Assembly (NCBI RefSeq): GCF_004114535.1
Contig: NZ_LBJC01000027.1
Location: 150,214-214,213, forward strand
From: Bradyrhizobium nanningense
GTDB lineage: Bacteria > Pseudomonadota > Alphaproteobacteria > Rhizobiales > Xanthobacteraceae
DNA: 64,000 nt
Direction: 5' to 3'
The position numbers were made by a program, and so were the translations under genes. The notes under the pieces were generated by a model, which was not told where the DNA came from, made no database searches, and saw nothing but the letters and a program-made list of their open reading frames with translations. Below, one piece after another: positions 7,797 to 16,558 of the stretch (within the stretch, counting starts at the first letter, position 1; each line of letters begins with the position of its first letter).

Positions 7797-9146
7797 ATGA
7801 GCGATGCAAGGCCGATCTGGATCAGGGATCCCCTGGCCATCCTCGCCGACGGTGCCGAGCGTGGGATTGTGGTGACGAACGGCCGGATCGTCGAGTTGGT
7901 GCCGGCCGGCGGCACGCCTGCGACCGCTGATGTCGCGGTGCTCGATGCGAGCGAACACGTCGTGCTGCCGGGCCTGATCAATACCCATCATCACTTCTAC
8001 CAGACGCTGACGCGGGCGGTGCCGGCGGCGATGGACCGCGAGCTGTTCCCCTGGCTCCAGGCGCTTTATCCGGTGTGGGCGCAGCTGACGCCTGACGCGC
8101 TCGAGCTCGGTGTCAGCGTGGCGATGTCCGAGCTTCTGCTGTCGGGCTGCACCACTACGACGGATCACCATTACGTCTTCCCGGCAGGGCTCGAGGACGC
8201 CGTGGATATCGAGGTCGGCGTTGCAAAGCGGCTCGGCATGCGCGTGCTGCTGACGCGTGGTTCGATGAACCTGTCGCAGCGCGACGGCGGCCTGCCACCC
8301 GACAGCGTGGTGCAGGACGAGGATACGATTCTCGTCGACAGCGCGCGCCTGGTTGCAAAGCATCATCAGCGCGGTCCGGACGCCACGGTGCAGATTGCGC
8401 TGGCGCCGTGCTCGCCGTTCTCGGTGACGTCCTCCCTGATGCGCGCCACCGCCGATCTCGCCGGCAAGCTCGATGTGCGTCTGCATACCCACCTCGCCGA
8501 GACCGAGGACGAGAACAAGTTCTGCGAGCAGATATATGGCTGCCGTCCGCTCGACTATCTCGAACAATGCGGCTGGCTCAATGCGCGAACCTGGCTCGCC
8601 CATGGAATCTTCTTCAACGCGGACGAGATGAAACGGCTTGGCAAGGCGAGGACGACCATCAGCCATTGCGCGTGCAGCAACCAATTGCTTGCCTCCGGCT
8701 GCTGTCCGGTCTGCGAGATGGAGGAGGCCGGCGTCGGTATCGGCATCGGCGTCGACGGCTCGGCCTCCAACGACGGCTCGAACCTGATGCAGGAGGTTCG
8801 CGCCGCCTTCCTGCTGCAACGAGCGCGCTATGGCGTGACCAAGGTCAGCCACAAGGATGCGCTGCGGTGGGCCACCAAGGGCTCAGCGGCCTGCGTCGGC
8901 CGGCCGGAACTCGGCGAGATCGCCGTCGGCAAGGCCGCCGATCTCGCGCTGTTCAAGCTCGATGAGCTGCGCTTCTCCGGCCATGGCGATCCCCTGGCCG
9001 CGCTGGTGCTGTGCGGAGCGCATCGGGCCGACCGGGTGATGGTGGCAGGACAATGGGCCGTGATCGACGGTGCGATCCCGGGCCTCGATGTCGCCGATCT
9101 CATCCGCCGCCACGGTTCCGCGGCGCGGGCCATGCAGGCGGGATAG
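7797..9146 (+). CDS. 8-oxoguanine deaminase-type amidohydrolase
   Basis: A 449-aa amidohydrolase of the AtzB/TrzN/8-oxoguanine deaminase group. Metal and catalytic residues visible: HxH at His64/His66 (NTHHHFYQTL), HTHLAE at 230-235, a His near 269 (LAHG) and Asp320 in GVDGSASND. The start ATG at 7797 has GAGGAG upstream. The gene diverges from the dehydrogenase FAD subunit, so the 165-bp gap holds two opposing promoters. In purine catabolism it would deaminate 8-oxoguanine (to urate) or a related aminopurine. A hydroxyatrazine-type substrate cannot be excluded from sequence alone. Confidence 0.85.
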   Translation: MSDARPIWIRDPLAILADGAERGIVVTNGRIVELVPAGGTPATADVAVLDASEHVVLPGLINTHHHFYQTLTRAVPAAMDRELFPWLQALYPVWAQLTPDALELGVSVAMSELLLSGCTTTTDHHYVFPAGLEDAVDIEVGVAKRLGMRVLLTRGSMNLSQRDGGLPPDSVVQDEDTILVDSARLVAKHHQRGPDATVQIALAPCSPFSVTSSLMRATADLAGKLDVRLHTHLAETEDENKFCEQIYGCRPLDYLEQCGWLNARTWLAHGIFFNADEMKRLGKARTTISHCACSNQLLASGCCPVCEMEEAGVGIGIGVDGSASNDGSNLMQEVRAAFLLQRARYGVTKVSHKDALRWATKGSAACVGRPELGEIAVGKAADLALFKLDELRFSGHGDPLAALVLCGAHRADRVMVAGQWAVIDGAIPGLDVADLIRRHGSAARAMQAG

Positions 9147-9252
9147 GGGCTGAATTGAAAGAGGGGGCGACCACAAGTGCCGGGTGCTTCTGGCCACCCC
9201 CTCCGAACCTCCTCCGGGAGGAGCAGGTGATCTGGTCAAAGCAAGAAGCGTG

Positions 9253-10329
9253 CTACTTGCCCGGCAGCTTGTCGTCGATGCCCTTGACGTAGAAATTCAT
9301 GCCGAGGATCTGGCCGTCGTCGAGATGTTCGCCGCCCTTGCACTCCACCGGCTTGCCGTCCTGCCCAACGATCGGGCACTTGAACGGATGCAGCTTGCCT
9401 GCCGTGATCGCGGCCTGGGCATCCTCCGCCAGTTTCTTCACCTCGTCGGGCATGTTGGTATAGGGCGCCATCGCGAACATGTGGCTGTCGAGGCCGCCCC
9501 AGCTGTCCTCGGACTTCCACGTGCCGGCGAGCTCGGCCTTGACGCGCTCGATGTAATAGGAGCCCCAGGTGTCGAGGATCGAGGTGAGCTGGGTCTTCGG
9601 CCCGAACTTGATCATCTCGGAATCCTGGCCGAAGGCCAGCTTTCCGCGTTCGCTGGCGATCTGCATCGCGGCAGGCGAATCCGTGTGCTGCATGATCACG
9701 TCGGCGCCCTGATCGATCAACGCCTTGGCGGCGTCGGCCTCCTTGCCGGGGTCGAACCAGGTGTTGGCCCAGATGATCTTGACCTTGATGTTCGGGTTGA
9801 TGGTCTGCGCCGCCAGCATCGTCGCGTTGATGCCGGAGACGACCTCGGGAATCGGGAACGAGCCGATATAGCCGAGCACGCCCGACTTCGACATCTTGGC
9901 GGCGATCAGGCCTTGAATGTAGCGGCCCTGATACCACCTGGCCGAATAGGTCGACATGTTCGGGTTGCGTTTGTATCCGGTGGCGTGCTCGAAATGCACG
10001 TTCGGATATTTCTTGGCGACCTTCAGCGTCGGGTCCATGTAGCCGAACGACGTCGTGAAGATCAGCTTGTTGCCGGCGCGGACGAGCTGCTCGATCGAGC
10101 GTTCGGCGTCGGGACCTTCAGGCACGTTCTCGAGATAGGTGGTCTCGATCTTGTCGCCCAATTCCTTCACCAGAGCCTGGCGCGCGAGATCGTGCTGATA
10201 GGTCCACCCCAGGTCTCCGATCGGGCCCAGATAGATGAAGCCGACCTTGAGCTTGTCGGCGGCCGAGGCGGCACCGATGCTCCCGGCGAGCAAGAGTGTG
10301 GCGGCCAGCGCAAGAAGTGATTTCCTCAT
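9253..10329 (-). CDS. BMP-family ABC transporter periplasmic binding protein
   Basis: A 358-aa Med/BMP-family solute-binding protein (nucleoside/purine type). The signal peptide KSLLALAATLLLAGSIGAASA is followed by the typical first strand LKVGFIYLGPIGDLGWTYQHD. Two adjacent ATGs (10332 and 10329) are possible; the inner one has the better distance to GGAG. It is the last gene of an ATPase-permease-permease-binding protein set on the same strand, 78 bp after the permease. Its position inside the purine cluster suggests purine nucleobases, nucleosides or ureides as ligands (inference). Confidence 0.9.
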   Translation of the reverse strand: MRKSLLALAATLLLAGSIGAASAADKLKVGFIYLGPIGDLGWTYQHDLARQALVKELGDKIETTYLENVPEGPDAERSIEQLVRAGNKLIFTTSFGYMDPTLKVAKKYPNVHFEHATGYKRNPNMSTYSARWYQGRYIQGLIAAKMSKSGVLGYIGSFPIPEVVSGINATMLAAQTINPNIKVKIIWANTWFDPGKEADAAKALIDQGADVIMQHTDSPAAMQIASERGKLAFGQDSEMIKFGPKTQLTSILDTWGSYYIERVKAELAGTWKSEDSWGGLDSHMFAMAPYTNMPDEVKKLAEDAQAAITAGKLHPFKCPIVGQDGKPVECKGGEHLDDGQILGMNFYVKGIDDKLPGK

Positions 10330-10406
10330 CATCGATCTCCAAACATCAGGGGAAAGCCACGATCCGCAACGCGCGCGCCCCATCGCGCCCGTCGCGAAAA
10401 TAAAAT

Positions 10407-11324
10407 TCAGCGGTCAGGCACGAACACGGTCCCGAGCGCGGCCGGTGCGGTCGAGCCGCCGCTGCGCGCGCGCGAGAGCAGAACCAGAACGACGATGGTC
10501 GCGAGATAAGGCAGCGCCGACATGAATTGCGAGGGAATGCCAACGCCCCAGCCTTGCGCATGCAGCTGCAGGATCGTCACCGCACCGAACAGATAGGCAC
10601 CGACCACGAGCCGGCCTGGCCGCCATGACGAGAACACCACCAGCGCCAGCGCGATCCAGCCACGGCCCGCAGTCATGCCGGGGATGAAGAACGGCGTATA
10701 GGCGAGCGGCAAATAGGCCCCGGCGAGCCCGGCACAGGCGCCGCCAAACATCACGGCGAGGGTGCGGATGCGCAGCACGGGATAGCCGAGCGCATGGGCG
10801 GAGACATGGTTGTCGCCGCAGGCGCGCAGGATCAGTCCCGCGCGCGTGCGGTATAGGAACCACCAGACGCCGACGAGGAGTGCAATGGAGAAGTAGACGA
10901 AAGCGTCCTCGCCGAACAGCACGCGGCCGACCAGCGGGATATCGGTGAGGCCGGGAATGGAGAGATGAACTGCCGGCGTGATCCGCTCGCCGACAAAGCC
11001 GGCACCGATCAGTCCGGACAGCCCGACGCCGAGGATGGTCAACGCGAGGCCCGTCGCGACCTGGTTGACGGCGAGCCCGAGCGCCATCAATGCGAAGAAC
11101 AGCGACATCATCGTGCCTGCGACGATGCCGAACAGCGCGCCAATGAAGATCGATCCAGTGAGCCAGGCGCCGGCAAAGCCGCAGGCCGCGCCGACGATCA
11201 TCATGCCCTCGACGCCGAGGTTGAGCACGCCGGAGCGCTCGGTCACGAGCTCTCCGGTCGCCGCGATCAGGAGCGGAGTCGAGGCGGCGAGCACCGAAAG
11301 GATGATGGCTTCAACCAGCTCCAC
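10407..11324 (-). CDS. BMP-type ABC transporter permease (second)
   Basis: A 305-aa multi-pass membrane protein of the COG1079-like (YufQ) permease family. It opens LVEAIILSVLAASTPLLIAATGEL, then VLNLGVEGMMIVGA, the family's conserved NLGxEG motif. Its start lies inside the preceding permease (14-nt overlap), so the two are coupled. It pairs with the 363-aa permease as the heterodimeric membrane channel of the importer. Confidence 0.92.
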   Translation of the reverse strand: MELVEAIILSVLAASTPLLIAATGELVTERSGVLNLGVEGMMIVGAACGFAGAWLTGSIFIGALFGIVAGTMMSLFFALMALGLAVNQVATGLALTILGVGLSGLIGAGFVGERITPAVHLSIPGLTDIPLVGRVLFGEDAFVYFSIALLVGVWWFLYRTRAGLILRACGDNHVSAHALGYPVLRIRTLAVMFGGACAGLAGAYLPLAYTPFFIPGMTAGRGWIALALVVFSSWRPGRLVVGAYLFGAVTILQLHAQGWGVGIPSQFMSALPYLATIVVLVLLSRARSGGSTAPAALGTVFVPDR

Positions 11325-12402
11325 TGGTCACCTGTCGGTTTGGGAACACCAGCTTGAAGCGATAGAGGATCAGGGAATCGCAGGCGAGCACGTAGAACAG
11401 CAGAATGCCCTGAAAAACCTTGGTGACGTCCAACGGGATCTTCATTGTGATCTGCGCCTGCTCGCCGCCGATAAAGGTCAAGGCAAGGAAAAGGCCTGCA
11501 ATTAATATTCCAAGCGGGTTCAGCCGGCCGAGGAAGGCAACGATGATCGCCGTAAAACCGTAGCCCGGGGAGATGCCAGGCTGGAGATGGCCGACGGGAC
11601 CTGCAACCTCGATGATGCCGGCGAGGCCCGCGAGCGCGCCTGATACCGCGAAGGTCAGGATGATCAGCCGATCGGCTTTGAAGCCGCCGAACCGCGCCGC
11701 GCGGGGGGCTGCGCCGACGACGCGGATCTCAAAACCCTTGATGGTTCGCCCGAGCAGGATTGCGGCTGCCGCCACGACAAGAAGCGCGAGGATGGAGCCG
11801 AAATGAAGCCGGCCGCCCTCGATCAGCAGCGGGACGGTCGCCACCGGGTCGAACTCGGCCGTGGTCGGGAAGTTGAAGCCGTGCGGATCGCGCCAGGGTC
11901 CGCGCACGAGATAGTCGAGGAAGAGGTCGGCGACATAGACCAGCATCAGGCTGGTCAGGATCTCGCTGGCCCCGAACTTCACCTTGCAGATCGCCGGGAT
12001 CAGCGCATACAGCGCACCTGCAGCGGCGGCAAGGACAAGCATGACGGGCAGCACCCAGGCGCCGGCGTCGGTGCCTTGCGTCCTCACGGCGATCCAGCTT
12101 CCGGCCACCGCGCCGATCAGGAATTGGCCTTCGGCGCCGATGTTCCAGGCATTGGCGAGATAGCACAGCGACAGCCCGATCGCGATCATCACCAGCGGCG
12201 TCGCCTTTACCGCGATCTCCTGGAGCGAATAGCCGTCGGTCAAGGGCGCGATGAAATAGGCGTGCAAGGCGAGCAGCGGATTCTTGCCGAGGATCGCGAA
12301 CAGGATGACCATGGTCGCGATCGTGAGGCCGATCGCAATCAGCGGCGAGACCAGCGCGATCGTGCCAGAGCGCTCGGCGCGCTTCTCAAGCACCAACTGC
12401 AT
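11311..12402 (-). CDS. BMP-type ABC transporter permease (first)
   Basis: A 363-aa permease of the COG4603-like (YufP) family, with a cytoplasmic N-terminus (LEKRAERSGTIAL) and many hydrophobic segments. NAWNIGAEGQFLIGA carries the conserved NxGxEG signature shared with its partner. It overlaps the ATPase gene by 17 nt upstream and the second permease by 14 nt downstream, so the importer genes form a tight operon. Confidence 0.92.
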   Translation of the reverse strand: MQLVLEKRAERSGTIALVSPLIAIGLTIATMVILFAILGKNPLLALHAYFIAPLTDGYSLQEIAVKATPLVMIAIGLSLCYLANAWNIGAEGQFLIGAVAGSWIAVRTQGTDAGAWVLPVMLVLAAAAGALYALIPAICKVKFGASEILTSLMLVYVADLFLDYLVRGPWRDPHGFNFPTTAEFDPVATVPLLIEGGRLHFGSILALLVVAAAAILLGRTIKGFEIRVVGAAPRAARFGGFKADRLIILTFAVSGALAGLAGIIEVAGPVGHLQPGISPGYGFTAIIVAFLGRLNPLGILIAGLFLALTFIGGEQAQITMKIPLDVTKVFQGILLFYVLACDSLILYRFKLVFPNRQVTSGAG

Positions 12403-13957
12403 GTGCGGCCTCCTTCGGCTCCAGGCTGCTGCCGCCCATGAGAAGACCGAGCTTTTCGCGCGTCGCCTCGCTCGCGGCGAGCGGCGCTGATAACCTGCCG
12501 TGGAAAATCACGGCGATACGGTCGGCGATCTCGGCGAGTTCGTCCAGATCCTGGCTGGTCACGAGCACGGCGGCACCCGCGGTCGCGAGATCAAGCAGCG
12601 CCTGGCGAATGACGGCGGCGGCTCCGGCGTCGACGCCCCAGGTCGGCTGGCTCACGACCAACACCGCGGGGTTGCGCAGGATCTCGCGTCCCACGATGAA
12701 TTTCTGCAAATTGCCGCCGGAGAGGGATGCTGCTTCGGGATCGCGCTTGGCCTTGCGGACGTCGAACGTCTCGGTTGCACGGTCGACGGTCTTCAGCGCG
12801 GCGGCGGTGTTGATGAAGCCGCGATGGACCATGCCGCTCGCGGCATGTCCGGTGAGCAGCGCGTTCTCCGAGAGTTTCATACGCGGCGCCGTGCCGTGGC
12901 CGAGCCGCTCCTCGGGAACGAAGGCGGCCCCGAGCTTGCGCCGCTCCGTGATCGAAAGGTGGCCGGCGGCAATGCCTTCGATCACCACGGTGCCCGGGTC
13001 CTTCGACAATCGCTCACCGGACAGCGCGGCGAACAATTCGTCCTGGCCGTTGCCGGCGACGCCGGCGATACCCAGGATCTCGCCGCCCTTCAGTTCGAAC
13101 GAGATGTGCTCGAGCCGCACGCCATGGGCTTCGCCAGGTGCGAGCGACAGATCATTGACGACGAGTCGCGGGACGGTGGTCGTCCGGCCTGCCGCCGCCT
13201 TCACCTCCTTGATCTCTCCGCCGACCATCATGCGCGCGAGCGAAGCGGCGGTCTCGCGCCGGGGATCGCAGGTCTCGACCTTCCTGCCGCCGCGCAGAAT
13301 CGTAGCGGTATCGCAGAGCCGCTTCACCTCCTCGAGCTTGTGGCTGATGTAGAGAATGGCGCGGCCTTCGGCCCTGAGGCGTTCCAGCACGATGAAGAGC
13401 TGGTCGGCTTCCTGCGGTGTCAGGACGGCGGTGGGCTCGTCCAGGATCAGGAATTTCGGGTCCTGCATCAGCGCACGGACGATCTCGATGCGCTGGCGTT
13501 CGCCGACCGACAATTGCCAGACCTCGCGCTTGGGATCGAGCGGAAGGCCGTAAGTCTTCGACACCTGCGCCAGCCGCGCGGACATGTCGTTGAAGGATTC
13601 CCGACCATCGAGGCCGAGCGCGACGTTCTCGGCGACCGTGAGATTGTCGAACAGCGAGAAGTGCTGAAATACCATGCCGATGCCGCGCTTGCGCGCTTCC
13701 GAGGGGCCGGACAGCACGATTCGTTTGCCCTGCCAGCGAATCTCGCCGGCACTGGGTTGGATCAGCCCGTAGATCGCCTTGACCAGCGTCGACTTACCGG
13801 CCCCATTTTCACCAAGCAGCGCGTGGATTTCGCCGGGCCAGATATCGATGTCGATGGAATCGTTGGCGAGGAAATCGCCATAACGTTTGGTGAGCCCGAT
13901 CGTCCGCAGCAGCGGGGACTCGCCGAAATTCAGGCCGTCAGGTGTCGAATCCAACAT
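12386..13957 (-). CDS. BMP-type ABC transporter ATP-binding protein (two ABC domains)
   Basis: A 523-aa tandem ATPase (COG3845/RbsA-like). The N-terminal domain has Walker A GENGAGKST, signature LSVGERQR and Walker B FLILDEPTA. The C-terminal domain starts near LKGGEILGIAGVAGNGQDEL, a degenerate Walker A typical of this family, and keeps the signature LSGGNLQK. It is the first gene of the four-gene importer, and the 576 bp upstream should carry the operon promoter. It powers uptake through the two permeases that overlap it downstream. Confidence 0.93.
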   Translation of the reverse strand: MLDSTPDGLNFGESPLLRTIGLTKRYGDFLANDSIDIDIWPGEIHALLGENGAGKSTLVKAIYGLIQPSAGEIRWQGKRIVLSGPSEARKRGIGMVFQHFSLFDNLTVAENVALGLDGRESFNDMSARLAQVSKTYGLPLDPKREVWQLSVGERQRIEIVRALMQDPKFLILDEPTAVLTPQEADQLFIVLERLRAEGRAILYISHKLEEVKRLCDTATILRGGRKVETCDPRRETAASLARMMVGGEIKEVKAAAGRTTTVPRLVVNDLSLAPGEAHGVRLEHISFELKGGEILGIAGVAGNGQDELFAALSGERLSKDPGTVVIEGIAAGHLSITERRKLGAAFVPEERLGHGTAPRMKLSENALLTGHAASGMVHRGFINTAAALKTVDRATETFDVRKAKRDPEAASLSGGNLQKFIVGREILRNPAVLVVSQPTWGVDAGAAAVIRQALLDLATAGAAVLVTSQDLDELAEIADRIAVIFHGRLSAPLAASEATREKLGLLMGGSSLEPKEAAHAVGA

Positions 13958-14533
13958 TCGCTAATGCGCTTGCATGGGTGAAGTGTCTCGATAGTGGTCC
14001 AGTTTGAACGCCGGCGTAAGGTGTGAAAATGCGTCATCCCTTGCTCAACGCTTTGGCAGGCGCCGGGTGGCGGTGCGCTTGCTCTCGCCGGAGGAAGATC
14101 CGGGGCTCAAGCGCCCTCGCATTGCCCTGCGGCGCGGTTTCCGCGGGCGCCTGTTGCAGATTTGTGACGGTCTAAGCCAAATCGGAACCCGCTATGCAGA
14201 CGTGACGCCGCAGTGAGCAAAGTTGCGCCATCACGCCGACGCACTGCGGATCGACGCAACATCGGCTCCCAACCATCGCGCTCGGCAATCGCCGCTCGAT
14301 ATAAAAGAAGAGCGAAATCAAACGGGAATGTCCGGCAATAGCTGGCTTCGCCTTGCCGCATGCTCCGGTGAGGTGGCGCGCAAAAACCTTCTAATTTCAC
14401 GATAGAAAGCCCGCTTCTTGCCAAAACAAGCGGCATGCATTGAAAAAAGTTGAGGCTTCTCCCTCCGGGAGATCGGCGCAAGTCTCGCACCCAAGGGCGT
14501 TCATTGACGTGTCCAAACTTGGGGGTATTCAGG
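13958..14533. other. Intergenic region between divergent importer operon and Tsx-like gene
   Basis: 576 bp with no credible coding frame; the open frames here show no family-like sequence. It must contain the promoters of the divergent importer operon and porin-like gene. No operator palindrome stood out. Confidence 0.5.
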
Positions 14534-15637
14534 ATGTTGTTTCGTTTCAGGGCAATTGCAGCCGCGGCGCTGTCAGTTGCTACGCTCGCCACCGGTGGCC
14601 TGGCTCGGGCCGCGGACTTGCCGGTCAAGGCTGCCAAGAAGGCGCAGGACCTTCCGTTCTTCCTGGTGATCGATAACCGCGTCACCTTCTCGTACATCTT
14701 CAACGCCTCTCAGCCCGGTGCGTGGTCGTTCCGGCCGGATGGGTCGATCGACAGCAAGACCACCAAGCAGGTCTACTCGTTCACGCATTTCGATCTCTGG
14801 GCATACGGCACGAACTTCTTCACCATCTCAATGTTCAAGTCCGATCACAATGACCCGGCCGGACCCTGCACCAACGCGGGCACGATCTTCGGCGCGCCGG
14901 CATCGTGCGCGGGTGCGACCGAAATCTATGGCCTGTTCCGCTCGACCTTCGGCTGGAACGAGATCTTCGACACCAAGGCTTTCAGTGCGGGGCCGCTGCA
15001 CAACATCTCGTTCGAGGTCGGCATGGATGCCAATACCGAAAACAGGTATTTCGGCGCCGCCAAGCGCGACGTCGTCGGCGGTCTGCAGTTTGCGTTCGAT
15101 CTGCCCTACAAGGGTTACGTCAACGTCGCGCCGCTCGTGTATTGGGAGTTCGCCAATCACAACTCATTCAGCCAGTGCGGCCTGTTCGGTGCGGGCGTTC
15201 CCGGCGTCACGTGTCTTGCGGACGGCAACACGTCGTTCAAGCCAACCTGGGCGGTTGAAGTCAATTACTACATGGACCTCGGCTTCCTGCCGCCGAACAT
15301 GCAATATTTCTCGATCAGCGGCCGCGCCGGCTGGTACGGCAAGAAGGGCACCGACACCGAACCGCTTCCATATAGCCCGGCGAACGGCGTCTATAATACA
15401 GCGGTCGAGTTGAATTCGGAGCCCATCCGCCTGACCTTCGATGCCTCGAAGGCCGCCTGGGGCGACAAGTACTCCCACTTCGTGGACGTCTGGGTGGCTT
15501 ACCGCTACTGGCAAAACAAGTTCGGTCTCGATCACAACCTTGCCGTCGGCTGTACCACCTCCGTCGGTGGCCGGACGGTGAGCACGGGGTCCTGCACTGA
15601 GTCCTCGCTCTATTCCGGTATCACCGTGAAGTTCTGA
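14534..15637 (+). CDS. Tsx-like outer membrane channel protein
   Basis: A 367-aa outer-membrane beta-barrel candidate. The ATG at 14534 gives a clear signal peptide (FRAIAAAALSVATLATGGLARA). The mature part alternates aromatic and polar residues and ends in a terminal strand SGITVKF with C-terminal Phe, as barrels do. The segment VYSFTHFDLWAYGTNFF resembles the conserved start of nucleoside-specific Tsx channels, which fits its place next to a purine importer. It could alternatively be a generic porin-like protein. Four cysteines occur in extracellular-loop-like stretches (PAGPCTN, ASCAG, FSQCGL, VTCLAD). Confidence 0.7.
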   Translation: MLFRFRAIAAAALSVATLATGGLARAADLPVKAAKKAQDLPFFLVIDNRVTFSYIFNASQPGAWSFRPDGSIDSKTTKQVYSFTHFDLWAYGTNFFTISMFKSDHNDPAGPCTNAGTIFGAPASCAGATEIYGLFRSTFGWNEIFDTKAFSAGPLHNISFEVGMDANTENRYFGAAKRDVVGGLQFAFDLPYKGYVNVAPLVYWEFANHNSFSQCGLFGAGVPGVTCLADGNTSFKPTWAVEVNYYMDLGFLPPNMQYFSISGRAGWYGKKGTDTEPLPYSPANGVYNTAVELNSEPIRLTFDASKAAWGDKYSHFVDVWVAYRYWQNKFGLDHNLAVGCTTSVGGRTVSTGSCTESSLYSGITVKF

Positions 15638-15713
15638 TCGGTTGAGGTCGAAAGGTTCGGATGGCGCCGCGTCGAAATGCGCGGCACCATTCGCGCTTGC
15701 CAAGAGGGCTCTC

Positions 15714-15806
15714 GTAGGGTGGGCAAAGCGAAGCGTGCCCACCATTTCTGCTGCGGTGTTGGGATAGATGGTGGGCACGGCGCAAGCGCGCCTTTGCGCA
15801 CCCTAC
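15714..15806. repeat. Dispersed repeat GTAGGGTGGGC ... GCGCACCCTAC
   Basis: Outer inverted arms GTAGGGTG / CACCCTAC enclose a second pair, GTGCCCACCAT / ATGGTGGGCAC. This GTAGGGTGGGCAAAGCG element is a well-known dispersed palindrome in Bradyrhizobium. It sits between the convergent porin-like and deaminase genes. Confidence 0.75.
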
Positions 15807-15826
15807 GGTAGCGGTTGTTCAAACAT

Positions 15827-16297
15827 CTACTTCGTCCACACGCCGTCGTGCAGCGCTTCGGCTTCGTGCTCGAGCAGTGGGCCAACGACCTCGGTCGGCC
15901 GCTGGCCGCTGGCAAAGACTTCGCGGCACGGCAGATCGAGGGTCGGATTCTCCGGATGGTTGCCGGTGACGCCGCGCAGGCGATGCTCGCTGAGGCCATA
16001 GACGACGCGGCCGATGCCGGCCCAGTAGATCGCGCCGGCACACATCGCGCAGGGCTCTGCCGAGGAATAGAGCGTCGCTGTTGCCAGCACCTCGCGGCTG
16101 AGCGCGCGGCAGGCCTGGGTGGCCGCCAGACGTTCGGCATGCGCGGTGCCGTCGTGATCCGGCATGTAACCGTTCTCGGCCTCGATCAGGACCTTGTCCC
16201 CGGCGACGACGATACAGCCGAAGGGATGATTGCCATGGGTGAGGGAGCGGCGCGCGACACCGAAGGACAGACGCAGAAAGTGTTCGTCGCGTTCCAT
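15827..16297 (-). CDS. Nucleoside/nucleobase deaminase (CMP/dCMP deaminase fold)
   Basis: A 156-aa zinc deaminase. Zinc and catalytic motif HAE at 53-55 and PCAMC with Cys83 and Cys86 give the complete cytidine-deaminase-fold site. NHPFGCIVV near residue 23 and the C-terminal layout resemble guanine deaminase and related nucleobase deaminases rather than TadA. I start at MERDEHFLRL; upstream codons look non-coding. It closes the purine block and may convert guanine to xanthine, the substrate of the dehydrogenase encoded nearby. Substrate assignment is inference. Confidence 0.85.
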   Translation of the reverse strand: MERDEHFLRLSFGVARRSLTHGNHPFGCIVVAGDKVLIEAENGYMPDHDGTAHAERLAATQACRALSREVLATATLYSSAEPCAMCAGAIYWAGIGRVVYGLSEHRLRGVTGNHPENPTLDLPCREVFASGQRPTEVVGPLLEHEAEALHDGVWTK

Positions 16298-16558
16298 CGA
16301 GCCTCCTCGGTCAGTGTCGCTCCGTGCGCCGGCCCACCACGGCGAGATCGGTCTCACTAGCCCAAGCTTGATACACGAACTCACCGTGGAACAGCACCGC
16401 TAACCACGCGCTGGTTGCGGCAGGACGGCGGCTGCCGCGGGAAGGACTGCCCGGGGCAGGTTGATGCAAGCCGGAGGCCGACACGTCATCTGGAAGAAAT
16501 ACGAATCAGCCATGCTTTGGGAGGTGGCCGCACCATTGGGAGTGACCCTAGCCCACAC

